From Nocardia inohanensis NBRC 100128 (lineage in GTDB: Bacteria > Actinomycetota > Actinomycetes > Mycobacteriales > Mycobacteriaceae): 64,000 nucleotides of DNA. The DNA is taken from NCBI RefSeq assembly GCF_001612945.1, contig NZ_BDBK01000008.1, positions 372,001 through 436,000 of the forward strand. The letters are read 5' to 3'. This document shows, one piece after another, positions 1 through 9,635 of the stretch. The translations under genes were made by a program, and so were the position numbers. The notes under the pieces were generated by a model. The model worked only from the letters and a program-made list of their open reading frames with translations. It did not search any database and was not told the DNA's origin. Each line of letters starts with the position of its first letter. The first letter of the stretch is position 1.

Positions 1-324
1 CGGTTGAGTTGGCTGCCCGAGCATCGGCTGACCTGGGAGCAGGCGTGGGCGGGGATGGAGCTGGACGAGATACTGTCCGATCCCGCCGTCGTCGATGATC
101 AGCGCGCGCATGCCACGGCCGCCGATCGGGCGGCGCGGCTGGGCATCGGGGTCGAGCACGCGGTGATCGTGCTGGCGCGCCGGATGGCCGAGCGGATGCA
201 TCGGGAGACGGGGGTGGTGGTTCCCACCGACGAGGTGCCGCTCGATCCGGAATTGGAGCAGCGGGCCGGGGGCGGGCGCCTGCCGAGCGGGTTCGGGGCG
301 CGCTCGCAACATCTTTGGCGGTGA
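1..324 (+). CDS. C-terminal part of an unrecognised protein, cut by window edge
   Basis: The reading frame is open from the first base and ends with TGA at 322-324, so this is probably the last ~107 residues of a gene that starts outside the window. The visible part is acidic and helical in look, with no motif I recognise and no membrane segment. It ends in a basic tail (GFGARSQHLWR). It converges with pyrD and is separated from it by a strong hairpin. A TTG at position 4 could be a start, but no ribosome binding site can be judged there. Function unknown. Confidence 0.5.
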   Translation, partial: RLSWLPEHRLTWEQAWAGMELDEILSDPAVVDDQRAHATAADRAARLGIGVEHAVIVLARRMAERMHRETGVVVPTDEVPLDPELEQRAGGGRLPSGFGARSQHLWR

Positions 325-388
325 GTCGCGCCGGGCTGCGCCCAGGGGACTGGACAGCGGCGCCGGGCGCGCGGGGTGGAAAAGAGTG

Positions 389-414
389 CACCCCGTGCCG
401 AATGGCACGGGGTG
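389..414. terminator. Hairpin between convergent genes
   Basis: Perfect 11-bp inverted repeat (CACCCCGTGCC / GGCACGGGGTG) with the 4-base loop GAAT. It lies between the plus-strand gene ending at 324 and pyrD ending at 425, so it can serve as a bidirectional terminator. There is no clear T-tract, which is usual in high-GC actinobacteria. Confidence 0.7.
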
Positions 415-424
415 GCAGGCCGGG

Positions 425-1516
<1,092 letters not shown>

Positions 1517-1521
1517 GCGGG

Positions 1522-1785
1522 TTACATCACCGCCTCAGGGGTCGGGGCTAGCAGGGAGCTTTTGCGCCGGCGTAGGAGTACCCGCCGGCTGCCGTCGGTA
1601 TAGGCGCGGACTCGCGACAGTTCCCAGCCGCCGTATTCGGCCTGGATGGCCAGGCGCATGGCGGTCGTCACGCGGTTGACTTCCGGGGGTAGTCGCAGGG
1701 GGACGTATTCCCATTCGTCACTGGATTCCTCCCAGCCGGCCGGTAATGTGCGCGAGTGTCGCGCCGAATGTGAGGCCCGAGCCAT
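1522..1785 (-). CDS. DUF5703 family small protein
   Basis: An 87-residue soluble protein of the actinobacterial DUF5703 type, recognised by the core WEYVPLRLPPEVNRVTTAMRL followed by a YGGWELSRVR segment that ends in a basic stretch (RRVLLRRRK). Function is unknown. The ATG at 1785 overlaps the stop codon of the upstream lipoprotein gene by one base. A GTG three bases earlier (1788) is the alternative start and would give a GTGA overlap. Either way it is translationally coupled to the lipoprotein and followed closely by pyrD, so all three are probably co-transcribed. Confidence 0.8.
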   Translation of the reverse strand: MARASHSARHSRTLPAGWEESSDEWEYVPLRLPPEVNRVTTAMRLAIQAEYGGWELSRVRAYTDGSRRVLLRRRKSSLLAPTPEAVM

Positions 1786-2795
1786 CACTGCCCTCTCTTC
1801 CGCTGGTCCGCGCCGATCCGTTGCAGACCGTCACCGGTCGCGGATCCCACGAACATCTCGCCGCTGGCGTTGTCGATGGTCACGGTGTCGGGTTGGCGCA
1901 CTGTCGGGAAACGCCCTACCTCTACCGGTATACCCGTCGACAGGTCGTAGCCGACGACTTCGTTGGTGCCTGTCAGCGTCACCCACACGGTCTCGGATCG
2001 ATCGTCGTAGGCGAGTGCGTAGGGCGAAGAGCCTACCGGGAAACGCTGGTGCAGGACCAAAGGATCGGCGGTGTAGACCAGCAGTTCCCCGCCCGCGGTG
2101 TCCAGCACCACACGCCGGCCGAAGTGGTCGCCGATCATGTTGGTGGCGCCTTCGCCCGCGCGCAGGGTCAGCCCGAGGCGGTGCTCGGACAGGTTCAGGG
2201 CGGTGATGGTGGTCTGGCGGCGATCGAGCACCACCACGGCGTCCTCGCGCGCGTCGATGGCGTCGGCGGAGACCAGGCCCGAAATGGTGTGGCGCACAGT
2301 GCCGTCGGGGTCCAGCAGCAGCACTTTGCCGTTGCCGAGCCCGGCGGCCAGGCTGCCGTCGGCGCGCAACGCGACCGAGCGCACGTCGCCGTCGATGCCG
2401 ATCTCGCTGATCGCGGCGGTGTCGGTGTGCACCCGCAGCACCTTGCCGGTGGCGGCGATCAGCAGCTCGTGCGAGGTACCGGGCGCCAGGGAGTTGGCGG
2501 GCGCGGGCAGGGTCAGCGTGCGCACGGTGCCGTCGGCCCCGCGCAGGCGCAGCTGGGTGCGGTCGCCGCCGACCAGCGCGAGCGTCCCGGTGCCGGGCAG
2601 CGCCAGCAACTCGGTGATGGCCGAATCGGGGGTGACGGTGCCGGCGGGGACGGCGGTCGCGGCGGGGGCGCTCGCGGGTGTCGCGGGATCGCGCTGCGCC
2701 TTGTCCTCGACGCCCTCGCCGGAGGAGCATCCGGCCAGTAGCGCCACTACCGCCGCGCCCGCGAGGGCAGAGGTCATCCAGCCGCGACGGCGCAT
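1785..2795 (-). CDS. LppL-like lipoprotein with beta-propeller repeats
   Basis: A 336-residue predicted lipoprotein. The N-terminus MRRRGWMTSALAGAAVVALLAGC has a basic n-region, a hydrophobic core and the lipobox LLAGC (Cys 22). After a Pro/Ala-rich linker the rest is made of repeated beta-strand units of the YVTN/NHL propeller sort (for example PYALAYDDRSETVWVTLTGTNEVVGYD and PDTVTIDNASGEMFVGSATGDGL), with no catalytic motif. Position next to pyrD matches LppL of mycobacteria. It is likely anchored on the outer face of the cytoplasmic membrane, with a binding or scaffold role. RBS AAGGAG lies about 9 bases before the ATG. Confidence 0.85.
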   Translation of the reverse strand: MRRRGWMTSALAGAAVVALLAGCSSGEGVEDKAQRDPATPASAPAATAVPAGTVTPDSAITELLALPGTGTLALVGGDRTQLRLRGADGTVRTLTLPAPANSLAPGTSHELLIAATGKVLRVHTDTAAISEIGIDGDVRSVALRADGSLAAGLGNGKVLLLDPDGTVRHTISGLVSADAIDAREDAVVVLDRRQTTITALNLSEHRLGLTLRAGEGATNMIGDHFGRRVVLDTAGGELLVYTADPLVLHQRFPVGSSPYALAYDDRSETVWVTLTGTNEVVGYDLSTGIPVEVGRFPTVRQPDTVTIDNASGEMFVGSATGDGLQRIGADQRKRGQ

Positions 2796-2807
2796 GCAGC
2801 GAGCTCC

Positions 2808-2828
2808 TTACCTAACCGACTTACCTAC
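2808..2828 (-). promoter_or_regulatory. Direct repeat of iron-box-like half-sites before the LppL-like gene
   Basis: Read on the minus strand, GTAGGTAA and TTAGGTAA occur 13 bases apart just before the lipoprotein start. The second overlaps the Shine-Dalgarno region. TTAGGTAAG equals the left half of the DtxR/IdeR iron box, but the right halves are absent. This could be chance or a degenerate operator. Confidence 0.25.
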
Positions 2829-3025
2829 CGAGAAAATCATGCGTGCTCTCTAATCTGACCATGATGACCGACGCGGCCCGGTCGGCGGGGGTAGCGCGGG
2901 CGGCGCGCCGCCGCCGGGATTCCCCGCACCCGATGCCGTATTGCATGACGTGACACCGGGTTTCGGGCCGGTGTCGGCGGCAACGGTTACCGTGGAAGGC
3001 AACAACGGGCTGGGACAGGGAGTTT

Positions 3026-3385
3026 GTGTTGGAAGGCGACCACACTTCGGGCTTCATCGTCGAAGACGTGACCGTGGGTCGTTGGGCGCACGGGTTCGGG
3101 GCGGTCGGGGACGGGCGGTCCTTCGCGTTCCGGACGGTGCGCGCGACGTTGACGCTGGAGATCTATCGCGAGGATCTGGAGACCGCGGTGCCCGCCGCCG
3201 AGGACGTGGTCGCCGTCGCGACCGCCCAGGTCACCGATGTCGATCTGGACGACGAACGCAGCGTGGTGGCGCTGGTGCGCGACCTGGTGCCACTGGCGGT
3301 GCCGGTGCCGGCGGCGCAGCCGCGCGAAGCCACCACGGTGCGGGCGCTGCTGGGACGGCTGGGTGCGGTCATCGACGGCATGTGA
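3026..3385 (+). CDS. Hypothetical protein, 119 residues
   Basis: Soluble, acidic protein with no recognised family. It begins MLEGDHTSGFIVEDVTVGRW from a GTG start preceded by GGGACAGGGAG. The middle is a probable beta sheet (SFAFRTVRATLTLEIYRED), and the C-terminal half holds Ala/Val-rich helices ending in LLGRLGAVIDGM. There is no signal peptide. It lies divergently from the LppL-like gene and 76 bases before a lipoprotein gene in the same direction. High-GC third positions in this frame support coding, but no function can be given. Confidence 0.6.
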   Translation: MLEGDHTSGFIVEDVTVGRWAHGFGAVGDGRSFAFRTVRATLTLEIYREDLETAVPAAEDVVAVATAQVTDVDLDDERSVVALVRDLVPLAVPVPAAQPREATTVRALLGRLGAVIDGM

Positions 3386-3461
3386 GGCGCGGATCACTGC
3401 CGACTCGCTCGCATGACAAACTAACGGCACACAACCGCAGTTCGAGCATCCGAGGAAGTCG

Positions 3462-3995
3462 ATGGCACTCGCACGACCGGCCGCCGCCGCATTGATGATC
3501 GCCGTGCTGGGCGCGGCCGTGACCGCCTGCGGTGGGAGCTCCGACGAGGAATCGGTCGCCGCCGCCCGCTCCTCGGCGTACGCGGCCCTGAGCTCCTCCT
3601 CGGCCGCGGCCGCGGTCTCCTCGGCCCATCGCGCGCCGCTGCCGACCGCCGCGGAATTGGACGCCCAGATCAAGGCGGCGTTGAATCCGTCACTGCCCGA
3701 CAGTGATCGGACCGCGCTGATCGAGGACGGGGAGGCGTTCAAGGACGCCATCCCCGACATGTACAAAGCGTTGCAGGACAATCCGAAGGCCGTGTACGGG
3801 GTGCGTGATCCGGTGTTCGACAATCACGACGGCACCCTGACCGCGACGCTGAGCCTGGACAAGGACGGCACCGGCTCCAATGTGCGCACCACGGTGGTGC
3901 ATTTCGTGTACAAGGACGAGCGCTGGAAGATCTCGCGCACCGATCTGTGCGGGATTCTGCGTTCGGCCGACTACACCACCGCGGCCTGCGGGTAA
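3462..3995 (+). CDS. Lipoprotein with MTB12-like C-terminal domain
   Basis: A 177-residue predicted lipoprotein: signal MALARPAAAALMIAVLGAAVTAC with Cys 23 in the lipobox (VTAC), then a Ser/Ala-rich linker (residues ~25-65). The C-terminal domain (~66-177) resembles the low-molecular-weight antigen MTB12 family: a helix ELDAQIKAALNPSLP, then strands TLTATLSLDKDGTGSNVRTTVVHFVYKDERWKISRTDLC. The role of that domain is unsettled; a small-ligand or protein-binding function outside the membrane is inferred. Its TAA stop overlaps the ATG of the MMPL transporter gene by one base, so the two are translationally coupled. Confidence 0.8.
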   Translation: MALARPAAAALMIAVLGAAVTACGGSSDEESVAAARSSAYAALSSSSAAAAVSSAHRAPLPTAAELDAQIKAALNPSLPDSDRTALIEDGEAFKDAIPDMYKALQDNPKAVYGVRDPVFDNHDGTLTATLSLDKDGTGSNVRTTVVHFVYKDERWKISRTDLCGILRSADYTTAACG

Positions 3996-6097
3996 TGCTC
4001 GAGGCGGGATCCCTGCGGTGGGGGCGTGTGATCCACCGCTACCGGTTCGTGGTGTTCGCGCTCTTCGCCCTGGCGGTGCTGGGGTCCGGATTCTACGGCC
4101 GTGACCTGGGTGATCATCTGACGCAGGAGGGCTGGTTCGACGAATCCAGCGAATCGGTGGCGGCCTCGAAGCTGGCCGATTCGACCTTCGGGCGCGACAC
4201 CGACAGCGACCTGATCGTCATCTACACCGCACCCGCGGGGCAGACGGTGGACGCACCGGCGGTGCGCGCCGCGGTCGGCGCGGAGCTGGACCGGCTGCGC
4301 ACCAGCGAATCCGCGCGCATCCTGAAGATCGACTCGTACTTCGACGGTTCGATGATGGGCCAGTTCGCCGACGCCGACCGCACCCACGCCTTCGCCAGCA
4401 TCGGCCTGCGCGGTGACGGCGGCACCGACACCGTCGAGAACTATCTGGCGATCAAAGACGAATTCCGTTCCGGTACACCGGGTTCCGGCCCGGGCGGCAC
4501 GACGGTGCAGTTGGCGGGCATGCAGCCGGTGGTGGAGGGCATCAACACCGGGATGCAGCGCGATATCGAGCGCGCGGAGCTGATCGCGCTGCCGCTGGTG
4601 GCGATCCTGCTGTATTTCGTGTTCGGCGGCGTGGTGGGGGCGCTGCTGCCGGTGCTCATCGGCGGTATGACGATCCTGGGCACGCAGGGCATCATGCGCA
4701 TGCTCACCAACCATCTCCAGGTCAACGTGTTCGCCTCGGCGGTGGTCACTCTGGTGAGTCTGGGGCTGGCCATCGACTACGGGTTGTTCGCGGTGACCCG
4801 GTTCCGGGAGGAGCTGGCCGCCGGGCGCAGCGTGGAAGAGGCGACCGCGCGCACGGTAGCCACGGCCGGGCGCACGGTGCTGTTCTCGGCGGCGATCATC
4901 GCGGTGTCGCTGGGGGCGTTGTTCATCTACCCGAACGGGGTGCTGCGCTCGGTGCCGCTGGGCGGTATCTCCTCGGTGCTGCTGGCGGCGGTGCTGTCGG
5001 TGACGGCGCTGCCGGCGGTGTTGAGCATCGTGGGGCGGCGCATCGATCTGTGGGGCTGGCATCGGCTGGCCTCGATCCGCACCGCCGAGCAGATCGATCG
5101 CGGATTCTTCTCGCGGCTGGCGGTTTTCGCCATGCGCAAGCCGTGGCTGGTGATCGTGCCCATCGTGCTGGGCCTGCTGGTGCTGATCATCCCGTTCCGG
5201 AATATCGAGTTCGGCGGGCTCAGCGAACGCTATCTGGCCTCGGACAATGCGGCGCGGGTGGCGCAGCAGGACTTCGACCGGCTGTTCCCGTCCTTCCGCA
5301 CCGAACCGCTGAAACTGGTGGTGGTGGACGCGAACCCGCAGCAGCTCTCCGATATCCGGTTCGAAGCCAACCAGGTCACCAAGACCTACATGACCGGCCC
5401 GTTCGATCCGGCCGCACCCACCAGGGACGGGGTGACGGTGCTGGCCGGCGGGCTCACCGACAAACGCGACGCCGACACCGTGATCGCGGCCCTGCGCGGC
5501 ATCGAGGCTCCCGAGGGCGTGCGGGTGATGGTGGCCGGGGTGCCCGCTCTCGAACGCGACAGCATCCACGGCCTCATCGAAGGTCTGCCGCTGCTGGCCG
5601 CGATCCTCGTCGCCGCCGCCCTGGCGTTGATGTACGCGGCCTTCCGCTCGATCGTGCTGGCCCTCAAGGCCGTGGTGATGAGCGCTTTGAGCCTGGCCTC
5701 CACCCTGGGCGTCCTGACCTGGATCTTCGTCGAAGGCCACGGCGCGTCCCTGTTCGACTTCACCCCCGGCCCTTTGATGTTCGCGGTCCTGGTGCTGATC
5801 GTGACCGTCCTGTTCGGCCTATCCACCGACTACGAGGTGTTCCTGCAATCACGCATGGCCGAGGCCCGCGCCGACGGCGCCGAACCCGCAGAGGCCATCC
5901 GCTACGGCATCGCCCACACCGGCGGCGTCATCACCTCCGCCGCCGCCATCCTGATCGTGGTCACCGGCGCATTCGGCTTCTCGGACCTGGTGTTGATGAA
6001 ATACATCGCCTACGGCATGATCGCGGCATTGTTGTTGGACGCCACGGTGATTCGCATGCTGCTCACCCCGGCGGTATTGAAACTGGTGTGGCGATGA
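3995..6097 (+). CDS. MMPL family RND transporter
   Basis: About 700 residues, with the duplicated plan of MMPL/RND exporters: TM1 near residue 20 (FVVFALFALAVLGSGF), a large extracytoplasmic loop, TM2-6, a central cytoplasmic segment with TM7 (WLVIVPIVLGLLVLIIPF), a second loop, then TM8-12. The RND-type proton-relay segments LGLAIDYGLF and FGLSTDYEVFL each carry the conserved Asp-Tyr pair. Mycobacterial homologues export lipids or siderophores by proton motive force; the substrate here is unknown. The ATG at 3995 is chosen because it overlaps the preceding TAA; an upstream GTG at 3947 would run deep into the lipoprotein gene. Coupled by ATGA to the next gene. Confidence 0.92.
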   Translation: MLEAGSLRWGRVIHRYRFVVFALFALAVLGSGFYGRDLGDHLTQEGWFDESSESVAASKLADSTFGRDTDSDLIVIYTAPAGQTVDAPAVRAAVGAELDRLRTSESARILKIDSYFDGSMMGQFADADRTHAFASIGLRGDGGTDTVENYLAIKDEFRSGTPGSGPGGTTVQLAGMQPVVEGINTGMQRDIERAELIALPLVAILLYFVFGGVVGALLPVLIGGMTILGTQGIMRMLTNHLQVNVFASAVVTLVSLGLAIDYGLFAVTRFREELAAGRSVEEATARTVATAGRTVLFSAAIIAVSLGALFIYPNGVLRSVPLGGISSVLLAAVLSVTALPAVLSIVGRRIDLWGWHRLASIRTAEQIDRGFFSRLAVFAMRKPWLVIVPIVLGLLVLIIPFRNIEFGGLSERYLASDNAARVAQQDFDRLFPSFRTEPLKLVVVDANPQQLSDIRFEANQVTKTYMTGPFDPAAPTRDGVTVLAGGLTDKRDADTVIAALRGIEAPEGVRVMVAGVPALERDSIHGLIEGLPLLAAILVAAALALMYAAFRSIVLALKAVVMSALSLASTLGVLTWIFVEGHGASLFDFTPGPLMFAVLVLIVTVLFGLSTDYEVFLQSRMAEARADGAEPAEAIRYGIAHTGGVITSAAAILIVVTGAFGFSDLVLMKYIAYGMIAALLLDATVIRMLLTPAVLKLVWR

Positions 6098-6456
6098 GCG
6101 TGCTCAAAGGCGCGAACCTGCTGTTGATGTTCCTGCTCGAACTCGGTGTGCTCGCCGCGGCCGCCCGGTGGGGTCTTTCCCTGGATGCTCCGCTCGCGCT
6201 GCGCATTCCGGCCGCTCTGGTCGCCCTCGCGGTGTTCGTCACGGTGTGGGCGCTGTTCGGTGCGGCCAAGGATGCCCGCTTTCCGCAAACCGGATGGCGG
6301 CGTGTCGCACTGGAACTGCTGTGGTTCGGCACCGCCGCGCTCCTGCTGGGCGTCGCGTGGGCGGCGATCGCGGGTGCGGTGTTCTTCGCGATCTGGGTCG
6401 TGAACGGGCTGCTGCGCGTGTATTGGCGGCAGGAACCGGCCCGGCAAGATCGATGA
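6094..6456 (+). CDS. YrdB family (DUF2568) membrane protein
   Basis: A 120-residue protein with four predicted membrane helices, starting MSVLKGANLLLMFLLELGVLAAAARWG, with the family signature ALFGAAKDARFP between TM2 and TM3. YrdB-like proteins have no known function. The ATG overlaps the MMPL stop codon (ATGA), making this the third translationally coupled gene of a set: lipoprotein, MMPL transporter, small membrane protein. An accessory role for the transporter is inference from this arrangement only. Confidence 0.85.
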   Translation: MSVLKGANLLLMFLLELGVLAAAARWGLSLDAPLALRIPAALVALAVFVTVWALFGAAKDARFPQTGWRRVALELLWFGTAALLLGVAWAAIAGAVFFAIWVVNGLLRVYWRQEPARQDR

Positions 6457-6511
6457 GCCCGAACGCCGGACCGCCGCGAGGTGACCGCCGGCGGCTCGGA
6501 TGTGCTGGCGT

Positions 6512-7360
6512 TCAGCCGCGCACCGGCAGGACCAGTTGCGCGCCGGTCACCGGATGGTCGAAGACATCGACCGGGTGCCGGTAGACGCGGGTGAGCAGTT
6601 CGGTGGTGAGTACCGCCCGGGGTGGGCCGTCGGCGACGATGCGGCCCGAGTCCAGGACCGCGACACGGTCGGCGTAGGCGGCGGCGACACCGAGATCGTG
6701 GACGACGACCACGACGGCCGCGCCGGCGGTGGCGCGGTCGCGGGCCAGGCGCAGGATTTGTTCCTGGTGGCCCAGGTCCAGGGCGGCGGTGGGTTCGTCG
6801 AGCAGGATGGTGGGGGCGTCCTGGGCCAGTACACGGGCCAGGGCGACGCGGGCACGTTCACCACCGGACAGGGCCGGGAAGGCGCGGGCGGCAAGGTGTG
6901 CCACATCGGTGGCGGCCATGGCGGCGGCGATGGCGTGCTCGTCGTGGTCTTGGCGCGGCGTGCGGGCCCACGGGGCGCGGCCCATGGTGATGATCTCGCG
7001 CGCGGTGAAAGGGAAACCGACGGTGTGGGATTGGGGCAGGACGGCGCGGCGGCGGGCCATGTCCAGATGGGACCAGTGGGTCAGGGGTTGGCCGTCGAGT
7101 TCGACGGTGCCGGCGGTGAGGTCGAGTTCACCGGCCAAGGCGGCCAGCAGCGTGGACTTTCCGGCGCCGTTGGGTCCGACCAGGGCCACGATCTCACCGG
7201 CCGCGACGGCGAAGTCGACCCCGTCCAGGACTTTGCGGCCGGTGCCGCGTTCGGCGCTGACGCCACGCGCTCGCAGCGTCACCGCACCCGGCGCGGGACG
7301 ATCGGGCAGGGCGTGCCCGCGCGCGAAAACCGTTCCGAGACCGCGTTTCACAGCACTCAT
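6512..7360 (-). CDS. hmuV: Heme ABC transporter ATP-binding protein
   Basis: A 282-residue ABC ATPase that powers heme import through HmuU. Visible motifs are Walker A GPNGAGKST, Q-loop region VLPQSHTVGFPFTAREII, signature LSGGERARVALARVLA, Walker B TILLDEPTAALD and the H-loop VVHD. A 40-residue extension precedes the ABC fold. The start MSAVKRG overlaps the permease stop (ATGA, 7357-7360). It is the last gene of hmuTUV. The order binding protein - permease - ATPase, and the iron box ahead of hmuT, support heme rather than vitamin B12 or siderophore as substrate. Confidence 0.92.
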   Translation of the reverse strand: MSAVKRGLGTVFARGHALPDRPAPGAVTLRARGVSAERGTGRKVLDGVDFAVAAGEIVALVGPNGAGKSTLLAALAGELDLTAGTVELDGQPLTHWSHLDMARRRAVLPQSHTVGFPFTAREIITMGRAPWARTPRQDHDEHAIAAAMAATDVAHLAARAFPALSGGERARVALARVLAQDAPTILLDEPTAALDLGHQEQILRLARDRATAGAAVVVVVHDLGVAAAYADRVAVLDSGRIVADGPPRAVLTTELLTRVYRHPVDVFDHPVTGAQLVLPVRG

Positions 7361-8598
7361 GCCCAGCCTCCGGATCGGGCGCGGGTGCGGCGCAGCAGCC
7401 AGAAGAAGAAGGGGGCCCCGACCAGGGAGGTGATCATGCCCAGGGGCAGGTCGGCGTTGTGGACCAGGGAGCGGGCGCCGATGTCGGCGGCCACCAGGAC
7501 CAGGGCGCCGATCAGCGCCGAGAGCGGGATCAGGACGCGGTGAGCGGGACCGACGAGCATGCGCACCAGGTGCGGGACGATCAGGCCGACGAACAGGATG
7601 ATGCCGGTGAAGGCCACACCCGCGGTGGCCAGGATCGCCACGACGATGATCACGTTGCGGCGCAGCCGTTCCACGTCGACGCCCAGGTGGCGGGCCGCGG
7701 ATTCGCCCAGGGCCAGCAGGTCCAGTTTCGCGGCCATCGCCATCGCGGCCAACACGCCCAGCAGGGTCAATGGGGCCACGACCGCGACCGATTGCCAGGT
7801 GGCGCCGTTGAGGCTGCCCATCTGCCAGAAGACCAGCTGGTCGCGGGCGGCGGGGGAGGCGCTGAAGAGCAGGAACGAAATCAGCCCGCCCGCAAAGGCG
7901 TTGACGGCCACACCGGTCAGCACCAGGGTCACGACCTCGGTGCGCCCGTTGGAGCGCGAGAGCAGATACACCAGCACGGTGGTGCCGAGCCCGGCCACGA
8001 ACGCGCCCGCCGCGACCGACCAGGCGGCCGCGAACGCGCCACCGACCACGATGACGGTGCCCGCGCCGACGGCCGCCCCCGCCGACACCCCGATGACACC
8101 GGGCTCGGCAAGGGGATTGGCGAACACGCCCTGCAACAATGCACCCGCTGTAGCGAGCGCCGCACCGACCAGCACGGCCAGCACCACCCGCGGGAATCGC
8201 ACTTCCCACAGCGTCACATAGCCGGCCGGATGCGCGGGCATGGGACCCCAGTCCAGGCCCATGCGATGAAACACGCTGCCCGCCACCTCCGCCGCCGTGG
8301 TCGGCACCTGCCCGATGGTCGCGGAGAGCAACGCCAGCAGCACCAGCCCGGCCAGCGTCGCGGCGAAGATCAGCGTGATGCGCGACCAGCCGCGCTCACG
8401 GCGTGCACCGCCGGGCATCGAGTCCGGCTGCGGTGCATGCGGTTCCACGGCCGTACCGGCGGCGGTCGCGTGCGCGTTCACTCCTACGCCTGCGGGCTCG
8501 GCGGCGGATCGGTTCGTCTCCACTCCCACGCCCGCGGGCTCGGTGACCGAATCGGGGTGTGCGGGTGTGCGATCGACGGGATGGGCGGGCTCGCTCAT
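7357..8598 (-). CDS. hmuU: Heme ABC transporter permease, FecCD family
   Basis: A 413-residue FecCD/BtuC-type permease. About 85 N-terminal residues are a Pro/Ala-rich, repetitive cytoplasmic tail in which AEPAGVGV-like units recur; this tail is unusual in length. The core follows with around ten membrane helices and family motifs FPRVVLAVLVGAALATAGALLQGVFANPLAEPGVIGVSAGAAVG, WQMGSLNGATW and FVGLIVPHLVRMLVGPAHRVLIPLSALIGA. The start overlaps the hmuT stop (ATGA, 8595-8598) and its own stop overlaps hmuV. The conserved GLIVPH segment precedes the coupling helix that contacts the ATPase. Confidence 0.92.
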   Translation of the reverse strand: MSEPAHPVDRTPAHPDSVTEPAGVGVETNRSAAEPAGVGVNAHATAAGTAVEPHAPQPDSMPGGARRERGWSRITLIFAATLAGLVLLALLSATIGQVPTTAAEVAGSVFHRMGLDWGPMPAHPAGYVTLWEVRFPRVVLAVLVGAALATAGALLQGVFANPLAEPGVIGVSAGAAVGAGTVIVVGGAFAAAWSVAAGAFVAGLGTTVLVYLLSRSNGRTEVVTLVLTGVAVNAFAGGLISFLLFSASPAARDQLVFWQMGSLNGATWQSVAVVAPLTLLGVLAAMAMAAKLDLLALGESAARHLGVDVERLRRNVIIVVAILATAGVAFTGIILFVGLIVPHLVRMLVGPAHRVLIPLSALIGALVLVAADIGARSLVHNADLPLGMITSLVGAPFFFWLLRRTRARSGGWA

Positions 8599-9635
8599 GC
8601 GCTGGTCTGGCCGTAGACGGCTTTGACGAGTGCGGCCACGACGCGGCCGGTGTTGGGGCCGAAGGACAGCAGCACGGTGTCGGCCATGTCGATGACGCGG
8701 CGGTCCTTGCCGGCGGGGGTCTGGGCGATGCCGGGGATCTTGCTCAGCCCGTCGACGCCGCCGACCGAGGCCAGGCCGTCGGTCATGGTGAGGATGATGT
8801 CGGGGGCGGCGGCGATCATGGCTTCGCTGGTGATGGGGACGAATTCCTGCTCCACGCCCGAGGCGGTGGCCGCGTCCACGCCACCGAGGGCGGTGATCAG
8901 CGAATCCGAACCCGATCCGGGACCGAACATCATGGTGATGGCCGAGCTGCGCAGGTACAGGAACGCGATCTTGGGCTTGGTGTCCTGTTTCGGCACCGAG
9001 GCGGTCGCGGCTTTGATCTCGTCGCTGGTGCGCTGCGCCAGTTTCGCACCGGCCTCGCGCACCCCGAGCGCCCCGGCGACGGCCTCGATCTGCGGCACCA
9101 CACCGTCGATGGTGCGTTTGGGATCGAAGTAGACCACGGTGATCCCGAGCGCCTTCAACTGGTCCCGCAGGGCGGGGGTGACCGCGGTGGTGTCGGTGAG
9201 GAACACCGTGGGCCGCAGGGCCGCAACGGCTTCCACGCTCAAGGTGCCCGATCCGCTGGAGACGGTCGGCAGCTTCTCCACCGCGGGGAAGGCCGCGGAG
9301 TTGGAGCGTCCCACCAGTTTCGAGCCCAGCCCGAGCGCGACCACGGTCTGCGCGAGCGTCCCGTACCGGTCGGCGGCGATGATGCGGCTGGTGTCGGTGA
9401 TCGTCACCTCGCTGCCGTCGAAGGATTTCACCGTCGCGGGCAGTACCGCGCTCGGTTCGGGTCCGATGGCCACCGGATCCAGGTCGCCGACGCTCGCGGT
9501 CACCGGCCCGTGCCCGCCGCTGCCACTGCTGCCGCCCGAGGTGCATGCGACGCTGCCCGCGACGAGACCGACTCCCAGCAGTGCGATCACGACATTGCGC
9601 AGGGCGGCGGAGCGGGCTTTCACAAGACACCTCAT
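8595..9635 (-). CDS. hmuT: Hemin ABC transporter substrate-binding lipoprotein
   Basis: About 346 residues. A basic start and hydrophobic stretch (NVVIALLGVGLVAGSVAC) lead to a lipobox with Cys near residue 31, then a Gly/Ser linker and a two-lobed class III binding protein (segments RIIAADRYGTLAQTVVALGLGSKLVGRS, VEAVAALRPTVFLTDTTAVTP and the C-terminal SFGPNTGRVVAALVKAVYG). It captures heme outside the membrane for HmuUV. The ATG at 9635 lies one base from an iron box. A GTG at 9623 (sequence VKARSAAL) has GAGG six to seven bases upstream and may be the true start if the transcript is not leaderless. Confidence 0.9.
   Translation of the reverse strand: MRCLVKARSAALRNVVIALLGVGLVAGSVACTSGGSSGSGGHGPVTASVGDLDPVAIGPEPSAVLPATVKSFDGSEVTITDTSRIIAADRYGTLAQTVVALGLGSKLVGRSNSAAFPAVEKLPTVSSGSGTLSVEAVAALRPTVFLTDTTAVTPALRDQLKALGITVVYFDPKRTIDGVVPQIEAVAGALGVREAGAKLAQRTSDEIKAATASVPKQDTKPKIAFLYLRSSAITMMFGPGSGSDSLITALGGVDAATASGVEQEFVPITSEAMIAAAPDIILTMTDGLASVGGVDGLSKIPGIAQTPAGKDRRVIDMADTVLLSFGPNTGRVVAALVKAVYGQTSA

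Noticed and set aside
3971..5740. 589-codon minus-strand frame over the MMPL gene
   Set aside because: His/Arg/Gln-rich shadow translation of high-GC DNA; the MMPL frame is clearly real.
7357..9630. Single 757-codon frame spanning hmuT and hmuU
   Set aside because: Only the last 413 codons are the permease; the upstream part is an out-of-frame reading of hmuT.
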